Assembly (NCBI GenBank): GCA_028277765.1
Contig: JANQFQ010000068.1
Location: 1-53,413 of the forward strand
Length of the DNA: 53,413 nt
Origin: Desulfobacterales bacterium
Lineage (GTDB): Bacteria; Desulfobacterota; Desulfobacteria; Desulfobacterales; SURF-7
Direction of reading: 5' to 3'
Both the position numbers and the translations under genes were made by a program. The notes under the pieces were generated by a model. That model searched no databases. It saw only the letters and a list, made by a program, of their open reading frames with translations, and was not told the DNA's origin. Positions 18,120 through 26,253 of this stretch are shown here, piece by piece (position 1 is the first letter of the stretch; each line of letters begins with the position of its first letter).

Positions 18120-18278
18120 TGATGCCTCCTGAATGTTGTATGTAAAATTTGAAACTTTATGACAAATAATATGGATTATCGTCTTTTATCATATTCATTT
18201 TGTTAGAACTTAGTAATTATCCTATCTACAAGTCAATAAAGCTACAATAACAAAAAAGATGGTGTCTGACAATTAACA

Positions 18279-18300
18279 TTTTACATCTGATGATGTAAAA
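18279..18300. promoter_or_regulatory. Palindrome in divergent promoter region
   Basis: TTTTACATC-TGAT-GATGTAAAA is a perfect 9-base inverted repeat in the intergenic region between the divergent genes at 18119 and 18423. Because both genes point away, it is unlikely to be a terminator and is better read as an operator. It contains the TTACA and TGTAA half-sites also seen upstream of the -24/-12 promoter at 23416, but with an 8-base spacer instead of 5 or 7. Confidence 0.45.
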
Positions 18301-18422
18301 ATTCCCATAACTTAGTATATTTTATATTTTCAGTCCATTAAATCCGATCTAAATTTGAAAAAATCACTTTTTTTCATTTAAACTATCGACATTCTATATT
18401 ATTATTGATAAAAATATATGAC

Positions 18423-19772
18423 ATGGAAAAGGAAAAGATCTTACTAGTCGATGATAATGAAAGCTTTCTTGAGCTATTTCTTTCTCTTTCAGGCGCAGAA
18501 GCTTTTAATATCCAGCCCCTTACATCTGCCAAGGACGCACTTGAGGTGCTGAAGAAAGAACACGTAGGTGCTATCATTGCTGATGTTCAAATGCCTGAAA
18601 TGACAGGTATAGAGCTTTTTAAAATCGTACAGGATCTTTATCCTGAAATTCCTTTTATTATGATTACGGCACACGGTTCCACTGAACTGGCGATTCAGGC
18701 TGTTAAACAGGGGGCTTTTCATTATTTTAAAAAACCGGTAAACAGCTTATCTGATCTTCTTTGGAACACTATCCAAGAGGCTCTTGACAAACACAAGATA
18801 CTCAATGAAATTACGTCTTTAAGGAAGGAAAAGTCCCTTGGATTTAAAACCTCTTCACCCATGATTGGTCAATCAAATGAGATGAAGAGAATATATCAGG
18901 ATATCAAGGAAATCGCCGAACTTCCTGTTACGGTACTTATCCGCGGGGAAACCGGTACAGGAAAAGAACTTGTCGCCCGTTCTATACATGAACAGAGCGA
19001 TAGAAAAGACAACTTCTTTTTTGCTGTTAACTGTAATGAGTTTGCTTCAGGCATTTTAGAGAGTGAACTGTTCGGCCATGAAAAAGGGGCTTTTACAGGT
19101 GCTTTAAATCAAAAAAAAGGTTTTTTTGAAGTCGCGGATAAAGGAACCCTTCTCCTTGATGAAATTATAGAAGCTCCGCTTCCCCTGCAGTCAAAACTGC
19201 TGCGAGTCCTTGAGACAAATCAATTCACCCGTGTCGGGGGTACGTCGCCTGTATACTCAGATTTTCGAATAATAACCGCGACCAATGGAGATCTTGAACA
19301 GGCTATTGCCGACGGTAAGTTCAGGGAAGACCTGTTATACCGTATCAATGTTTATACGATTAACATCCCTCCGTTACGGGAGAGACGAGATGACGTACAC
19401 CTTATCGCGGAGCATTACGTCAACCATTTCAGCCGTAAATTTCGCCGTCCGGCTCAAGGTATTTCTGAAAACGCATTGATGGCGCTAAGGTCATATGACT
19501 GGCCCGGCAATGTCAGGGAGCTTGTGAATGTGATTGAACGGGCCGTGATAACATGTAAAAAGCCTATGATTACCACAACAGATCTCCCTTTTGAAACAGA
19601 GGATTACTTAAAAATATCAGATCTTAACCTTAAGGACATGGAGAGATTTTATACTGAACTTGCGCTTAAACGGACTGGCGGCAACAAATCAGGTGCTGCC
19701 AGACAACTTGGTATAAGCCGAAAGACACTGATTGAAAAATTAAAAAAATATGGGATCACTGATGCAACCTAA
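18423..19772 (+). CDS. Sigma-54-dependent response regulator (NtrC type)
   Basis: A 449-residue NtrC-family activator. An N-terminal receiver has its acidic pocket at LLVDDN and phospho-acceptor D54 in IIADVQMPEMTG. The central AAA+ domain has Walker A GETGTGKE at 175-182, the sigma-54 contact loop GAFTGA at 222-227 and Walker B GTLLLDE at 241-247. The C-terminal Fis-type helix-turn-helix is GGNKSGAARQLGISRKTLIEKL. It should activate a -24/-12 promoter. One lies at 23416, in front of the peptide gene, and a histidine kinase gene lies at 26254. The TonB receptor gene begins inside its 3' end. A TTG at 18405 would add six residues. Neither start has a clear ribosome-binding site, and I prefer the ATG. 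Confidence 0.93.
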   Translation: MEKEKILLVDDNESFLELFLSLSGAEAFNIQPLTSAKDALEVLKKEHVGAIIADVQMPEMTGIELFKIVQDLYPEIPFIMITAHGSTELAIQAVKQGAFHYFKKPVNSLSDLLWNTIQEALDKHKILNEITSLRKEKSLGFKTSSPMIGQSNEMKRIYQDIKEIAELPVTVLIRGETGTGKELVARSIHEQSDRKDNFFFAVNCNEFASGILESELFGHEKGAFTGALNQKKGFFEVADKGTLLLDEIIEAPLPLQSKLLRVLETNQFTRVGGTSPVYSDFRIITATNGDLEQAIADGKFREDLLYRINVYTINIPPLRERRDDVHLIAEHYVNHFSRKFRRPAQGISENALMALRSYDWPGNVRELVNVIERAVITCKKPMITTTDLPFETEDYLKISDLNLKDMERFYTELALKRTGGNKSGAARQLGISRKTLIEKLKKYGITDAT

Positions 19773-21639
19773 TAAACTCAAATCTATCTTAAAGCAGATT
19801 CTTATTATATCACTCACCTTTTGCGGCTTTGCGTGGTCTAAGGATACATCCGCGGAGAAGGTGATGGACACCGGTAATACTGAACCACATCGAATGGAAG
19901 AAGTAGTTGTTTCAGCCACCCGCTTTGAGACCCCGGGTACAAATGTAACTGCCAACATTGACATCATTACTAAAGAAGATATTGAAAAAATGCCCGTGAC
20001 AACCGTTGCTGAAGTCCTCCAATATATTCCGGGTGTTTATATTGAATTCAATGGCGGGCCCGGCAGTAACGCGACTGCGACGATTCAAGGTTCACAGGTC
20101 ACGCAAGTATCTATATACAGGGACGGTGTACCGCTTAACCAGCTCGCCAATCCAATGACCGACCTTTCATATCTTTATGTGGATACAATTGAACGGATAG
20201 AGGTTTACAAGGGGGCTGCTTCTTCAGCATGGGGATCGTCCCTGGGCGGGGTAATAAATATTGTGACCAAGGAACCTGACCCCCAAAAAACGTTTACCGG
20301 GGATGCCAGGATTTCATACGGGACCAACCATTCCTCAAAAAACCACGGAAGTTTTACCGGTACAATTGAAAAATTCAGCTACCTCTGTTCATTTGCGCAT
20401 AATAAAAGTGACGGATTTTTTGAGCATACTGAATATGACAATGATTCTGCTTATGCCAAGCTGAATTATTATCCTTCGGAAACAACATTAATCAATTTTA
20501 TATACAGCTATGAAAAAGGAAGAAATGCTGATCCTGTATTGAATTTTCCGGGTTTCTGGGATGACAGCCAGATGGAGCGACATTATCAGCGCCTTATGTT
20601 TGAATTTTCACCCACAGACACTTTTTTACTGACAATTGAAGGGCGACACCATAAGTTTGAGAATAAAATTGAAGATGTGTTCCCTAGGTACAGGCTGATT
20701 TACAATGATTACGAGGATGAACTGTGGGGGGGAAGCGCCCGGATAAACTGGGATGTGACTGATAATAACAGTTTGGTGATCGGTTATGACGGAGACTGGG
20801 GTGAATATGAATGGAACAATTACGCAAAAGAGTATGATACCGGAAACTGGGCTGCTTTTGTAAACGATACAATAACAGCAGGAAACTTTTCCTTTAATGT
20901 CGGGATGCGCCTTGATGACAATGATGATTTTGGATCTGAATTCAGCTCCTCAGGAGGGATAGTATACCGTTTTTCAGAAGACCGCGCTCTTATCCGGGCC
21001 CAGGTTGCAAAAGGGTTTTCAGCTCCGCCGCCCGCAATGGTACATGCCCTGCCGCCATATGGGAACCCGGATCTTGAGCCGGAAATCGCTATAAACTATC
21101 AGCTCGGAGGTGAAATACAGGCCTTCAAATTCCTGCGGTTTGAGCTAAACCTTTTTTACGCGGATGTTGAAGATCTGATCACATATGTTTATAACCCGGA
21201 TCCTGAAGTGCCAAGGTTTATTAATATGGAAGAAGTCACCCGCCAGGGGTTTGAAGGGAATATCACGGCGGCTTTTGATTGGGGCCTGAAGCTTTCTTTT
21301 GGCGGCAGCTTTGTGGATGTAAAGGATGAACAGACCGATATGGTGATAAAAGATATTCCCCGGAGAATGCTGACCATAACGTCGACATACCGTCATCAAT
21401 TGTTGACCCACTCGTTACATGGAAAATATATTGATCATAACTCTTCCTATATTGAAACGCGGGACAGGAAGTTTGTTTTTGATTACCTGTTGGATATAAA
21501 AATGCCATTCTTTAAAAAGGTGGAAAACGCGAGCCTTTTTGGCGCGGTGTATAATATTTTTAACACACGATATCTTTACCGGTCCATATGGCCAAAGCCG
21601 GGCCGCTGGGCGGAGATCGGTGTAAGATTTGAATTCTAA
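19762..21639 (+). CDS. TonB-dependent outer-membrane receptor
   Basis: A 625-residue TonB-dependent receptor, on the short side for the family. A signal peptide covers about residues 1-26. A TonB-box-like EEVVVSATR lies at 46-54. The plug domain runs from about 55 to 170 (VAEVLQYIPGVYIEFNGG, RIEVYKGAASSAWGSSLGGVINIVTK), followed by a 22-strand-type barrel with many aromatic-alternating strands and a terminal Phe. Such receptors import siderophores, other metallophores, cobalamin and some peptides across the outer membrane. The coding region overlaps the 3' end of the regulator gene, so the two are cotranscribed, and the DppA-like lipoprotein gene follows 18 bases later. An in-frame ATG at 19750 is an alternative start. 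By context it is the likely re-uptake receptor for the peptide product encoded downstream. Confidence 0.93.
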   Translation: MQPNKLKSILKQILIISLTFCGFAWSKDTSAEKVMDTGNTEPHRMEEVVVSATRFETPGTNVTANIDIITKEDIEKMPVTTVAEVLQYIPGVYIEFNGGPGSNATATIQGSQVTQVSIYRDGVPLNQLANPMTDLSYLYVDTIERIEVYKGAASSAWGSSLGGVINIVTKEPDPQKTFTGDARISYGTNHSSKNHGSFTGTIEKFSYLCSFAHNKSDGFFEHTEYDNDSAYAKLNYYPSETTLINFIYSYEKGRNADPVLNFPGFWDDSQMERHYQRLMFEFSPTDTFLLTIEGRHHKFENKIEDVFPRYRLIYNDYEDELWGGSARINWDVTDNNSLVIGYDGDWGEYEWNNYAKEYDTGNWAAFVNDTITAGNFSFNVGMRLDDNDDFGSEFSSSGGIVYRFSEDRALIRAQVAKGFSAPPPAMVHALPPYGNPDLEPEIAINYQLGGEIQAFKFLRFELNLFYADVEDLITYVYNPDPEVPRFINMEEVTRQGFEGNITAAFDWGLKLSFGGSFVDVKDEQTDMVIKDIPRRMLTITSTYRHQLLTHSLHGKYIDHNSSYIETRDRKFVFDYLLDIKMPFFKKVENASLFGAVYNIFNTRYLYRSIWPKPGRWAEIGVRFEF

Positions 21640-21657
21640 TTTGTATTTTATATTATT

Positions 21658-23238
21658 GTGCGGATGTTTTTGCGGATCATATTTATTATCTTATGTATCG
21701 TATATTTTTCCGCATGTGATATGCCGGATAATTCTTCAGGGCTGCAACCGACAGTAAATAAGAATATCCTAAGATATGATGTTAACACACCGTTTACCTC
21801 CTTAAACCCTTTAGATGTTGATGCCTCCGGGTCCGGGGCAAACTTTATTTTCCCATTGTTATTCAGCTATCTTTTTGTCCCAAATGAAAAAGGAGATCTT
21901 GAGCCGGATCTGGCTGTTTCCTGGGCTTATGATTCTGAAAAATTTATATGGACAATCCAGCTCAGAGAAAATGCTTTTTTTCATAACAAACAACCGGTCA
22001 CGTCAAGGGATGTTGAACAATCGATTAAAATTGTTCTTGGGAGGTTTCGCCCTTCTGTGTCCTGTTTATTAAACAGCATTACGCTTTTGGGCGACAACTC
22101 TCTTGTCATTCAACTGAATAAAAATGATCCTATGTTTTTGAAAAAAATCTGGGATACTGAAATCATTCCTCATTCAAATGATCAGAAAATCGATTTTAGC
22201 AGCCAACCCATTGGATCAGGGGCATTTAAATTCAAATACAGAAAGGGTAATAATGAGGTTATGCTGGTTTCGAACGATGACTATTATAATGGCCGACCAG
22301 ATCTTGACGGTGTAAACTATTATTATCAGCCGGACAAGGAAAGATCATGGACAAGACTTCTTGCCGGTCAGACAGATATCGCCAATGAGATTTCTCCAAA
22401 AAATTTTGAGATAATAAAAAAGTATGAGCATATTTTTTATTTTGATCATTATATCATGCGATACTATTCAATACTTCTTTATAATATCTCTGATCCGCTT
22501 TTTTCAGATCCCAATGTGCGGCTCGCCCTGTCACATGGCATTAACAGGGAATATATCATAAAAAATATATTAAAGGGTTATGGTGTATTGGCTGTCAGTC
22601 CAATGGGGGTGAATTCTCCTTTTCATAATCCTGAACTGAAACCTGTGCCATACAATCCGGAAAAAGCTTTGGAACTGCTTAACCAGGCAGGATGGCGTTA
22701 TAAAGAAAACAGCCAGTTTCTATACAACAGAGAAAAATATTTTGAGTTTGAGCTTCTAATTTTTAAAGAAAGTCAGGTTGAAAAAAAAGTGGCCCGGTTT
22801 ATAAAATTGTGCCTTAATGATATAGGGATAAAGGTTCGTCTGAAACCGGTCCCGTATGATGAACTCATAAGGCGATACCACAGGAACAATGAATTTCAGG
22901 CTGTAATAACAGAACTCAGTAGCACTTATCGGTATCCTGAATATTTAGCTGAAATCTGGTCGCCATATTCTTCAGATAAATCCAGGGCAGGCTGTTTTGG
23001 ACACCCGAAAATTACCGCCCTGCTCAAACTTGCAGTTAGTGAAAAAGATAAAAAAAAACATAAAGCGCTTATGTATAAAGCTGAGGCCCTGATCACGTCG
23101 CTTCAGCCCGGGACCTTTCTTTATCATAAAACAGCCATTGATGTGATGAGCCGCCGTTTCAAATTATCAGGTGCGTTTTCATTAACAAGTGAAGGGATTC
23201 ATCGCCTGAAACATGTCACCCTTGCCTGTCAGGAATAA
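21658..23238 (+). CDS. DppA/NikA-like substrate-binding lipoprotein (SBP family 5)
   Basis: A 526-residue family-5 solute-binding protein (peptide, nickel and metallophore binders). A lipoprotein signal is evident: hydrophobic residues 4-17, then FSAC with C20 as the lipidated residue. The fold signature is in LEPDLAVSWAYDSEKFIWTIQLRENAFFHNKQPVTSRDV and in DPNVRLALSHGINREYIIKNIL. No permease or ATPase genes of a Dpp-type transporter are present in the window, so it may hand its ligand to a transporter encoded elsewhere or serve as a sensor component. Methanobactin loci likewise pair a TonB receptor with a DppA-like protein (MbnE). The start is GTG at 21658, or ATG two codons later; neither has a good ribosome-binding site. 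Confidence 0.9.
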   Translation: MRMFLRIIFIILCIVYFSACDMPDNSSGLQPTVNKNILRYDVNTPFTSLNPLDVDASGSGANFIFPLLFSYLFVPNEKGDLEPDLAVSWAYDSEKFIWTIQLRENAFFHNKQPVTSRDVEQSIKIVLGRFRPSVSCLLNSITLLGDNSLVIQLNKNDPMFLKKIWDTEIIPHSNDQKIDFSSQPIGSGAFKFKYRKGNNEVMLVSNDDYYNGRPDLDGVNYYYQPDKERSWTRLLAGQTDIANEISPKNFEIIKKYEHIFYFDHYIMRYYSILLYNISDPLFSDPNVRLALSHGINREYIIKNILKGYGVLAVSPMGVNSPFHNPELKPVPYNPEKALELLNQAGWRYKENSQFLYNREKYFEFELLIFKESQVEKKVARFIKLCLNDIGIKVRLKPVPYDELIRRYHRNNEFQAVITELSSTYRYPEYLAEIWSPYSSDKSRAGCFGHPKITALLKLAVSEKDKKKHKALMYKAEALITSLQPGTFLYHKTAIDVMSRRFKLSGAFSLTSEGIHRLKHVTLACQE

Positions 23239-23307
23239 ACCTACACCCTATCAGAAAAAAACCTACTTCCTGTGTGTAGTTTCACTATATCATTTTCTCC
23301 CAAAATA

Positions 23308-23334
23308 TTACATAAATTGTAACCATTTGTTACA
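23308..23334. promoter_or_regulatory. TTACA/TGTAA dyads, candidate enhancer for the NtrC-type regulator
   Basis: Three half-sites lie in a row: TTACA at 23308-23312, TGTAA at 23318-23322 and TTACA at 23330-23334. They make two overlapping perfect dyads, TTACA-N5-TGTAA and TGTAAC-N5-GTTACA. The centre is about 115-120 bases upstream of the start of transcription predicted from the -24/-12 promoter, the usual distance for binding sites of NtrC-type activators. Assignment to the regulator at 18423 is inference. Confidence 0.55.
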
Positions 23335-23415
23335 TTGCCGTGTACGCCTGTTAATTTCCATATAGAATCTATTTTAATTATTCAGGTTTACATGTCAAAT
23401 GGAGGCAATAATTTC

Positions 23416-23431
23416 AGGCACACTTGTTGCA
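23416..23431 (+). promoter_or_regulatory. Sigma-54 (-24/-12) promoter of the peptide operon
   Basis: AGGCAC-N5-TTGCA matches the sigma-54 consensus TGGCAC-N5-TTGC(A/T) at all positions but the first. The invariant GG (23417-23418) and GC (23429-23430) are exactly ten bases apart. The predicted transcript would start near 23442, giving a leader of about 47 bases before the peptide ATG at 23489. A sigma-54 activator gene lies in the same locus. Confidence 0.75.
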
Positions 23432-23488
23432 GAATTGAAGGCATGCCATGTGTTTTTTTTATTAACCATTAGCGAAAGGGGGAAGAAA

Positions 23489-23584
23489 ATGAGGAAAAAA
23501 ATGATCGTGGTTAAAAAGGGGAGTTACAAGGTAAGGAAATCAGGGTTGCATTGCTGTGGTAGTGCGCCAGCTACGCGCAACTAA
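23489..23584 (+). CDS. Putative RiPP precursor peptide, 31 residues
   Basis: A 31-residue peptide directly upstream of a radical SAM/SPASM gene. The N-terminal part is strongly basic (five Lys and one Arg in the first fourteen residues) and would serve as leader. The C-terminal part, KSGLHCCGSAPATRN, carries adjacent cysteines next to a histidine and small residues, a plausible modified core. AAAGGGGGA about six bases before the ATG is a strong ribosome-binding site. The frame stays open upstream to 23399, but that ATG lies before the predicted transcription start, so the short form is preferred. No known precursor family is recognised with certainty. Size and basic leader recall methanobactin precursors, but the modifying enzyme differs. 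There is no Gly-Gly leader cleavage motif and no linked peptidase. Confidence 0.75.
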   Translation: MRKKMIVVKKGSYKVRKSGLHCCGSAPATRN

Positions 23585-23605
23585 CACTGCTGTTGTTTCA
23601 AGAAA

Positions 23606-23629
23606 CCCCGGGCAATTTTTTGCCCGGGG
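23606..23629 (+). promoter_or_regulatory. GC-rich hairpin between precursor and maturase genes
   Basis: CCCCGGGCA-ATTTTT-TGCCCGGGG is a perfect 9-base stem in the 63 bases between the peptide stop and the maturase ATG. It is not followed by a T run, so it is more likely an attenuator, processing site or mRNA stabiliser than a full terminator. Such a structure would let the precursor be made in excess over the enzyme. The maturase ribosome-binding site (GGAGG, 23636-23640) lies just beyond it. Confidence 0.7.
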
Positions 23630-23647
23630 AAACCGGAGGCAATAAAA

Positions 23648-24964
23648 ATGAAATACCTGACAAAGTCAAGATTTACCATAGACATGCCACTTAATAACCG
23701 CAAAGAAGAACTGGTCGCCCTTTATCACACCATGACCGGTTCTTTTACTATTATAAATAAAGACGCCTGGTTTGGGATTCTGGATTGCCCTGAGGATCCT
23801 CCTTTTTCAGAAGAGATTCTAATGCTGAGAGAAATGGGTTTTCTGGTCAGTTGTGATATTGATGAGAATGTTGTTTTTGACTGCTGGAAGAATCAGCATG
23901 TTTATGATTCCAGCATCGTTTCATCAAAAGTACTTGTAACAAGAAAGTGCAATAACCGGTGTACATACTGTATTATTGAACCTGAAGCAGAAGACATGTC
24001 TTCACGAACAGCCCTGGAAATGGATGCGTTTTATTGCGGATATATTGAAGAGGCCCGTGTGCGATCAGTAAAGGATGATTATCTCGGAGGCGAACCCTTC
24101 CTGAATACTGAAATAATCATGGCGAGTTCCAGTAGGCGTTTTGATTTCTGCAAAAAAAGGAATATTGACTATCTTTTTTCTATGACAACTAACGGTACAT
24201 TGCTTAATCCATCAGTCATCATGGAGATGAAAAGAAAAGGGCTTAAGAATATCCGGGTCAGTATGGCCGGGCCCGCTCCTATACATGATAAGTTGAGGCC
24301 TTCTGCTGCCAACCATGGGACATATGATAAGATTATGAAAAATCTGAAAGCGATTTCAGGTATGATTCCCATAACTATTGAATGCCAATATGACAGCGGT
24401 TCAGATGACTATATGCACATACCGGAATTGATGGATGATTTTGAGGACAGGGGGATAGAAATTGATAACATCTTTTTTACACCGATCATGGTGAGACGAC
24501 AACCCGGTCCTTTTAAAGCAGGTCATGGTGATCCAAACAAAGCGCTTTTTTTAGTAAAAAAGGCCAGGGAAAGAGGTTACTCCCGGATTGAGGATGCGCC
24601 ATCCAATATATGCAAGGCGGATTTTAAGTCAAAGTTTGTATTTGACACAGACGGATCTATTATTCCCTGTCCGTCTCTCCAGAAAGGAGAGATGGCATAC
24701 GGGCATGTGAGCAGGGGAATAGACTTTGTGCCTGAAGCCCAGATTATTTCTCGAAAGCTGCCTGACAAATGCATGAGCCAATGCCCGATTCTTCCGATTT
24801 GCATGGGAGGATGCCGTCTGCCGTCACTGACATTGGAGAAAGAGTTTAACGGTATTGATTGCCAGTATGATACGTTTTGTCTTTTTCTTGAAGATTACAT
24901 TAAAGAGATGGCTCAGGAAACTTTATCGCAGCATGAGAGCGACGACAGGGTAAAAGCAGCGTGA
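23648..24964 (+). CDS. Radical SAM/SPASM peptide maturase
   Basis: A 438-residue radical SAM enzyme of the SPASM peptide-modifying class. Residues 1-90 form a small N-terminal domain (LYHTMTGSFTIINKDAW) like the leader-binding region of such maturases. The radical SAM cluster motif CNNRCTYC has C101, C105 and C108. The SAM-binding GGEP is at 147-150 and TTNGTLL at 180-186. The SPASM domain begins C322-x13-G-x4-C341, followed by C375, C379, C385 and C389 (a CxxxC-x5-C-x3-C run) and C405/C411, enough for two auxiliary Fe-S clusters. Relatives install thioether, C-C or C-O crosslinks or other changes in short peptides. It lies 63 bases after the precursor gene and overlaps the exporter gene by four bases. 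It resembles the geopeptide-type maturases, but I cannot assign a subfamily. Confidence 0.93.
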   Translation: MKYLTKSRFTIDMPLNNRKEELVALYHTMTGSFTIINKDAWFGILDCPEDPPFSEEILMLREMGFLVSCDIDENVVFDCWKNQHVYDSSIVSSKVLVTRKCNNRCTYCIIEPEAEDMSSRTALEMDAFYCGYIEEARVRSVKDDYLGGEPFLNTEIIMASSSRRFDFCKKRNIDYLFSMTTNGTLLNPSVIMEMKRKGLKNIRVSMAGPAPIHDKLRPSAANHGTYDKIMKNLKAISGMIPITIECQYDSGSDDYMHIPELMDDFEDRGIEIDNIFFTPIMVRRQPGPFKAGHGDPNKALFLVKKARERGYSRIEDAPSNICKADFKSKFVFDTDGSIIPCPSLQKGEMAYGHVSRGIDFVPEAQIISRKLPDKCMSQCPILPICMGGCRLPSLTLEKEFNGIDCQYDTFCLFLEDYIKEMAQETLSQHESDDRVKAA

Positions 24965-26187
24965 CAGGCAACCGACAGATCCAGCCCAAGTATTTGATTA
25001 TCTCGGCTGATTTTTTTGCCCAGCTTGGGAACAGGTTTGTTGGTCTTTTTCTCTTGAACCTGCTTGTTTTTAAAGGCGCTGATGCGTTATCCAGCCTGGT
25101 CATCATGTGTATCATTGATCAGGCGCCTTCAATTTTCTTGAGTCCTGTAGCCGGTGTTTGGATAGACAGGATAGGCGCGAGAAAATGGCTTATTCTGGTT
25201 AATATCTGTAAATGTATTATTGTTGCGGTATTTGTATTTATATCTGCCAGGTGGGCGGTTCTGTTTGTATATTTATGTTTTATTGTTGTTTCACTCTTTT
25301 TTAGGATCGGCTGCCTTTCTATCATTCTTTTTCTGGTGCCTAAAGACAAACTTATTGTTTTCAACGCCTTAAATGAAAGAATAGCGATTGCCGGCGAGAT
25401 ATTTTCTCCATGGCTGGCTGGTTTGATACTTGCGAAAACAGGTCAAACTATCGCCTTAAGTTTTGCAGGCGTTCTCTTTTTTATATCAATGCTTTCCCTT
25501 TTATGGATACCGAAACTTGTAGGTATGTCTCAGAAGGTCAGTTCTGAGACACAAAAAAAAGGGCCGGAGAATCTATTGTCAGGGTTTAGCACCCCATTTA
25601 AATTGAATCATCATCTGGGGATTTGCTTTTATGTGCTTGGTTTCGCTCTTTTGGGCGGTGGCATTCTTAATCTTGGCCTCCCTATGCATTTTAAAACAAA
25701 CTTTCACGGTGATATCGCAAAATGGGGATTTATCATGTCTGCGTTTCAGGCAGGTTCATTTCTGGCAACAATCCTGCTCCGTGTTTTAACAAGGGCTGTT
25801 CAGCACGCCATACTGCATCTTACTTTCCTTGTACTTGCCAGCGCGATGTTTATCCTCTCTTCTGTTACCGGTTATATCCAGCTGGCACTATTAATGCTTG
25901 TTTGCGGCTGCGGTTTTACGCTGCTGCATATATACTGGGAAAGCCTTATCCAGCAGAACAGCCCGAAAAAATACGCAGGAAAAATCATGTCTCTCCTGAC
26001 ATCTTTCAGGGGGCTATGCTATCTGATTACAATCTCAGCAGGCGCGTTTGTGATAAACGTCTGGGGGCTTGAAACACTAATGGTGGTTGGGGCTATAATG
26101 ATCGGGTCAGCTTATTTTTTGATAAAAACAAGAAAATGGAACAAGCCTTTGCACACCGTAATTTGCGGAGAGGGTGCGGATAATTGA
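24961..26187 (+). CDS. MFS exporter, EntS-like (DHA3) group
   Basis: A 408-residue major facilitator protein with about twelve hydrophobic helices. The first helices read FAQLGNRFVGLFLLNLLVF and the loop after helix 2 has SPVAGVWIDRIGARKWL, the motif-A pattern of the MFS_3/DHA3 group that includes the enterobactin exporter EntS and macrolide efflux proteins. The GTG start overlaps the maturase stop as GTGA, so translation is coupled. A siderophore-type exporter directly behind a peptide maturase suggests that the mature peptide is secreted. Most RiPP loci use ABC exporters, sometimes with a built-in peptidase, so an MFS exporter is unusual and implies leader removal by another protease. Confidence 0.9.
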   Translation: MTGNRQIQPKYLIISADFFAQLGNRFVGLFLLNLLVFKGADALSSLVIMCIIDQAPSIFLSPVAGVWIDRIGARKWLILVNICKCIIVAVFVFISARWAVLFVYLCFIVVSLFFRIGCLSIILFLVPKDKLIVFNALNERIAIAGEIFSPWLAGLILAKTGQTIALSFAGVLFFISMLSLLWIPKLVGMSQKVSSETQKKGPENLLSGFSTPFKLNHHLGICFYVLGFALLGGGILNLGLPMHFKTNFHGDIAKWGFIMSAFQAGSFLATILLRVLTRAVQHAILHLTFLVLASAMFILSSVTGYIQLALLMLVCGCGFTLLHIYWESLIQQNSPKKYAGKIMSLLTSFRGLCYLITISAGAFVINVWGLETLMVVGAIMIGSAYFLIKTRKWNKPLHTVICGEGADN

Positions 26188-26217
26188 TTTTCATTCTGAA
26201 AAGTTCAGGATTTGTTC

Positions 26218-26247
26218 TTTACACCCTTCCTGAAAATTATATATAAT
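26218..26247 (+). promoter_or_regulatory. Candidate sigma-70 promoter of the histidine kinase gene
   Basis: TTTACA (26218-26223) and TATAAT (26242-26247) are separated by 18 bases. Transcription would begin about at the ATG at 26254, which has no ribosome-binding site, so the kinase mRNA may be leaderless. A TTCAGGA/TCCTGAA inverted repeat (26204-26210 and 26228-26234) overlaps it and could be an operator or a weak end for the upstream transcript. Confidence 0.45.
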
Positions 26248-26253
26248 CGATAA

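Noticed and set aside
18279..18300. Rho-independent terminator
   Set aside because: Both flanking genes are transcribed away from it, so nothing needs to end there. Read as an operator-like palindrome instead.
23399..23488. A 61-codon version of the precursor starting at the ATG at 23399
   Set aside because: The start lies upstream of the transcript predicted from the -24/-12 promoter and the added residues overlap that promoter. The ATG at 23489 has the better ribosome-binding site.
23489..26187. A true methanobactin operon
   Set aside because: No MbnB or MbnC homologue is present. The modifying enzyme is a radical SAM/SPASM protein, so only the transport logic is shared.
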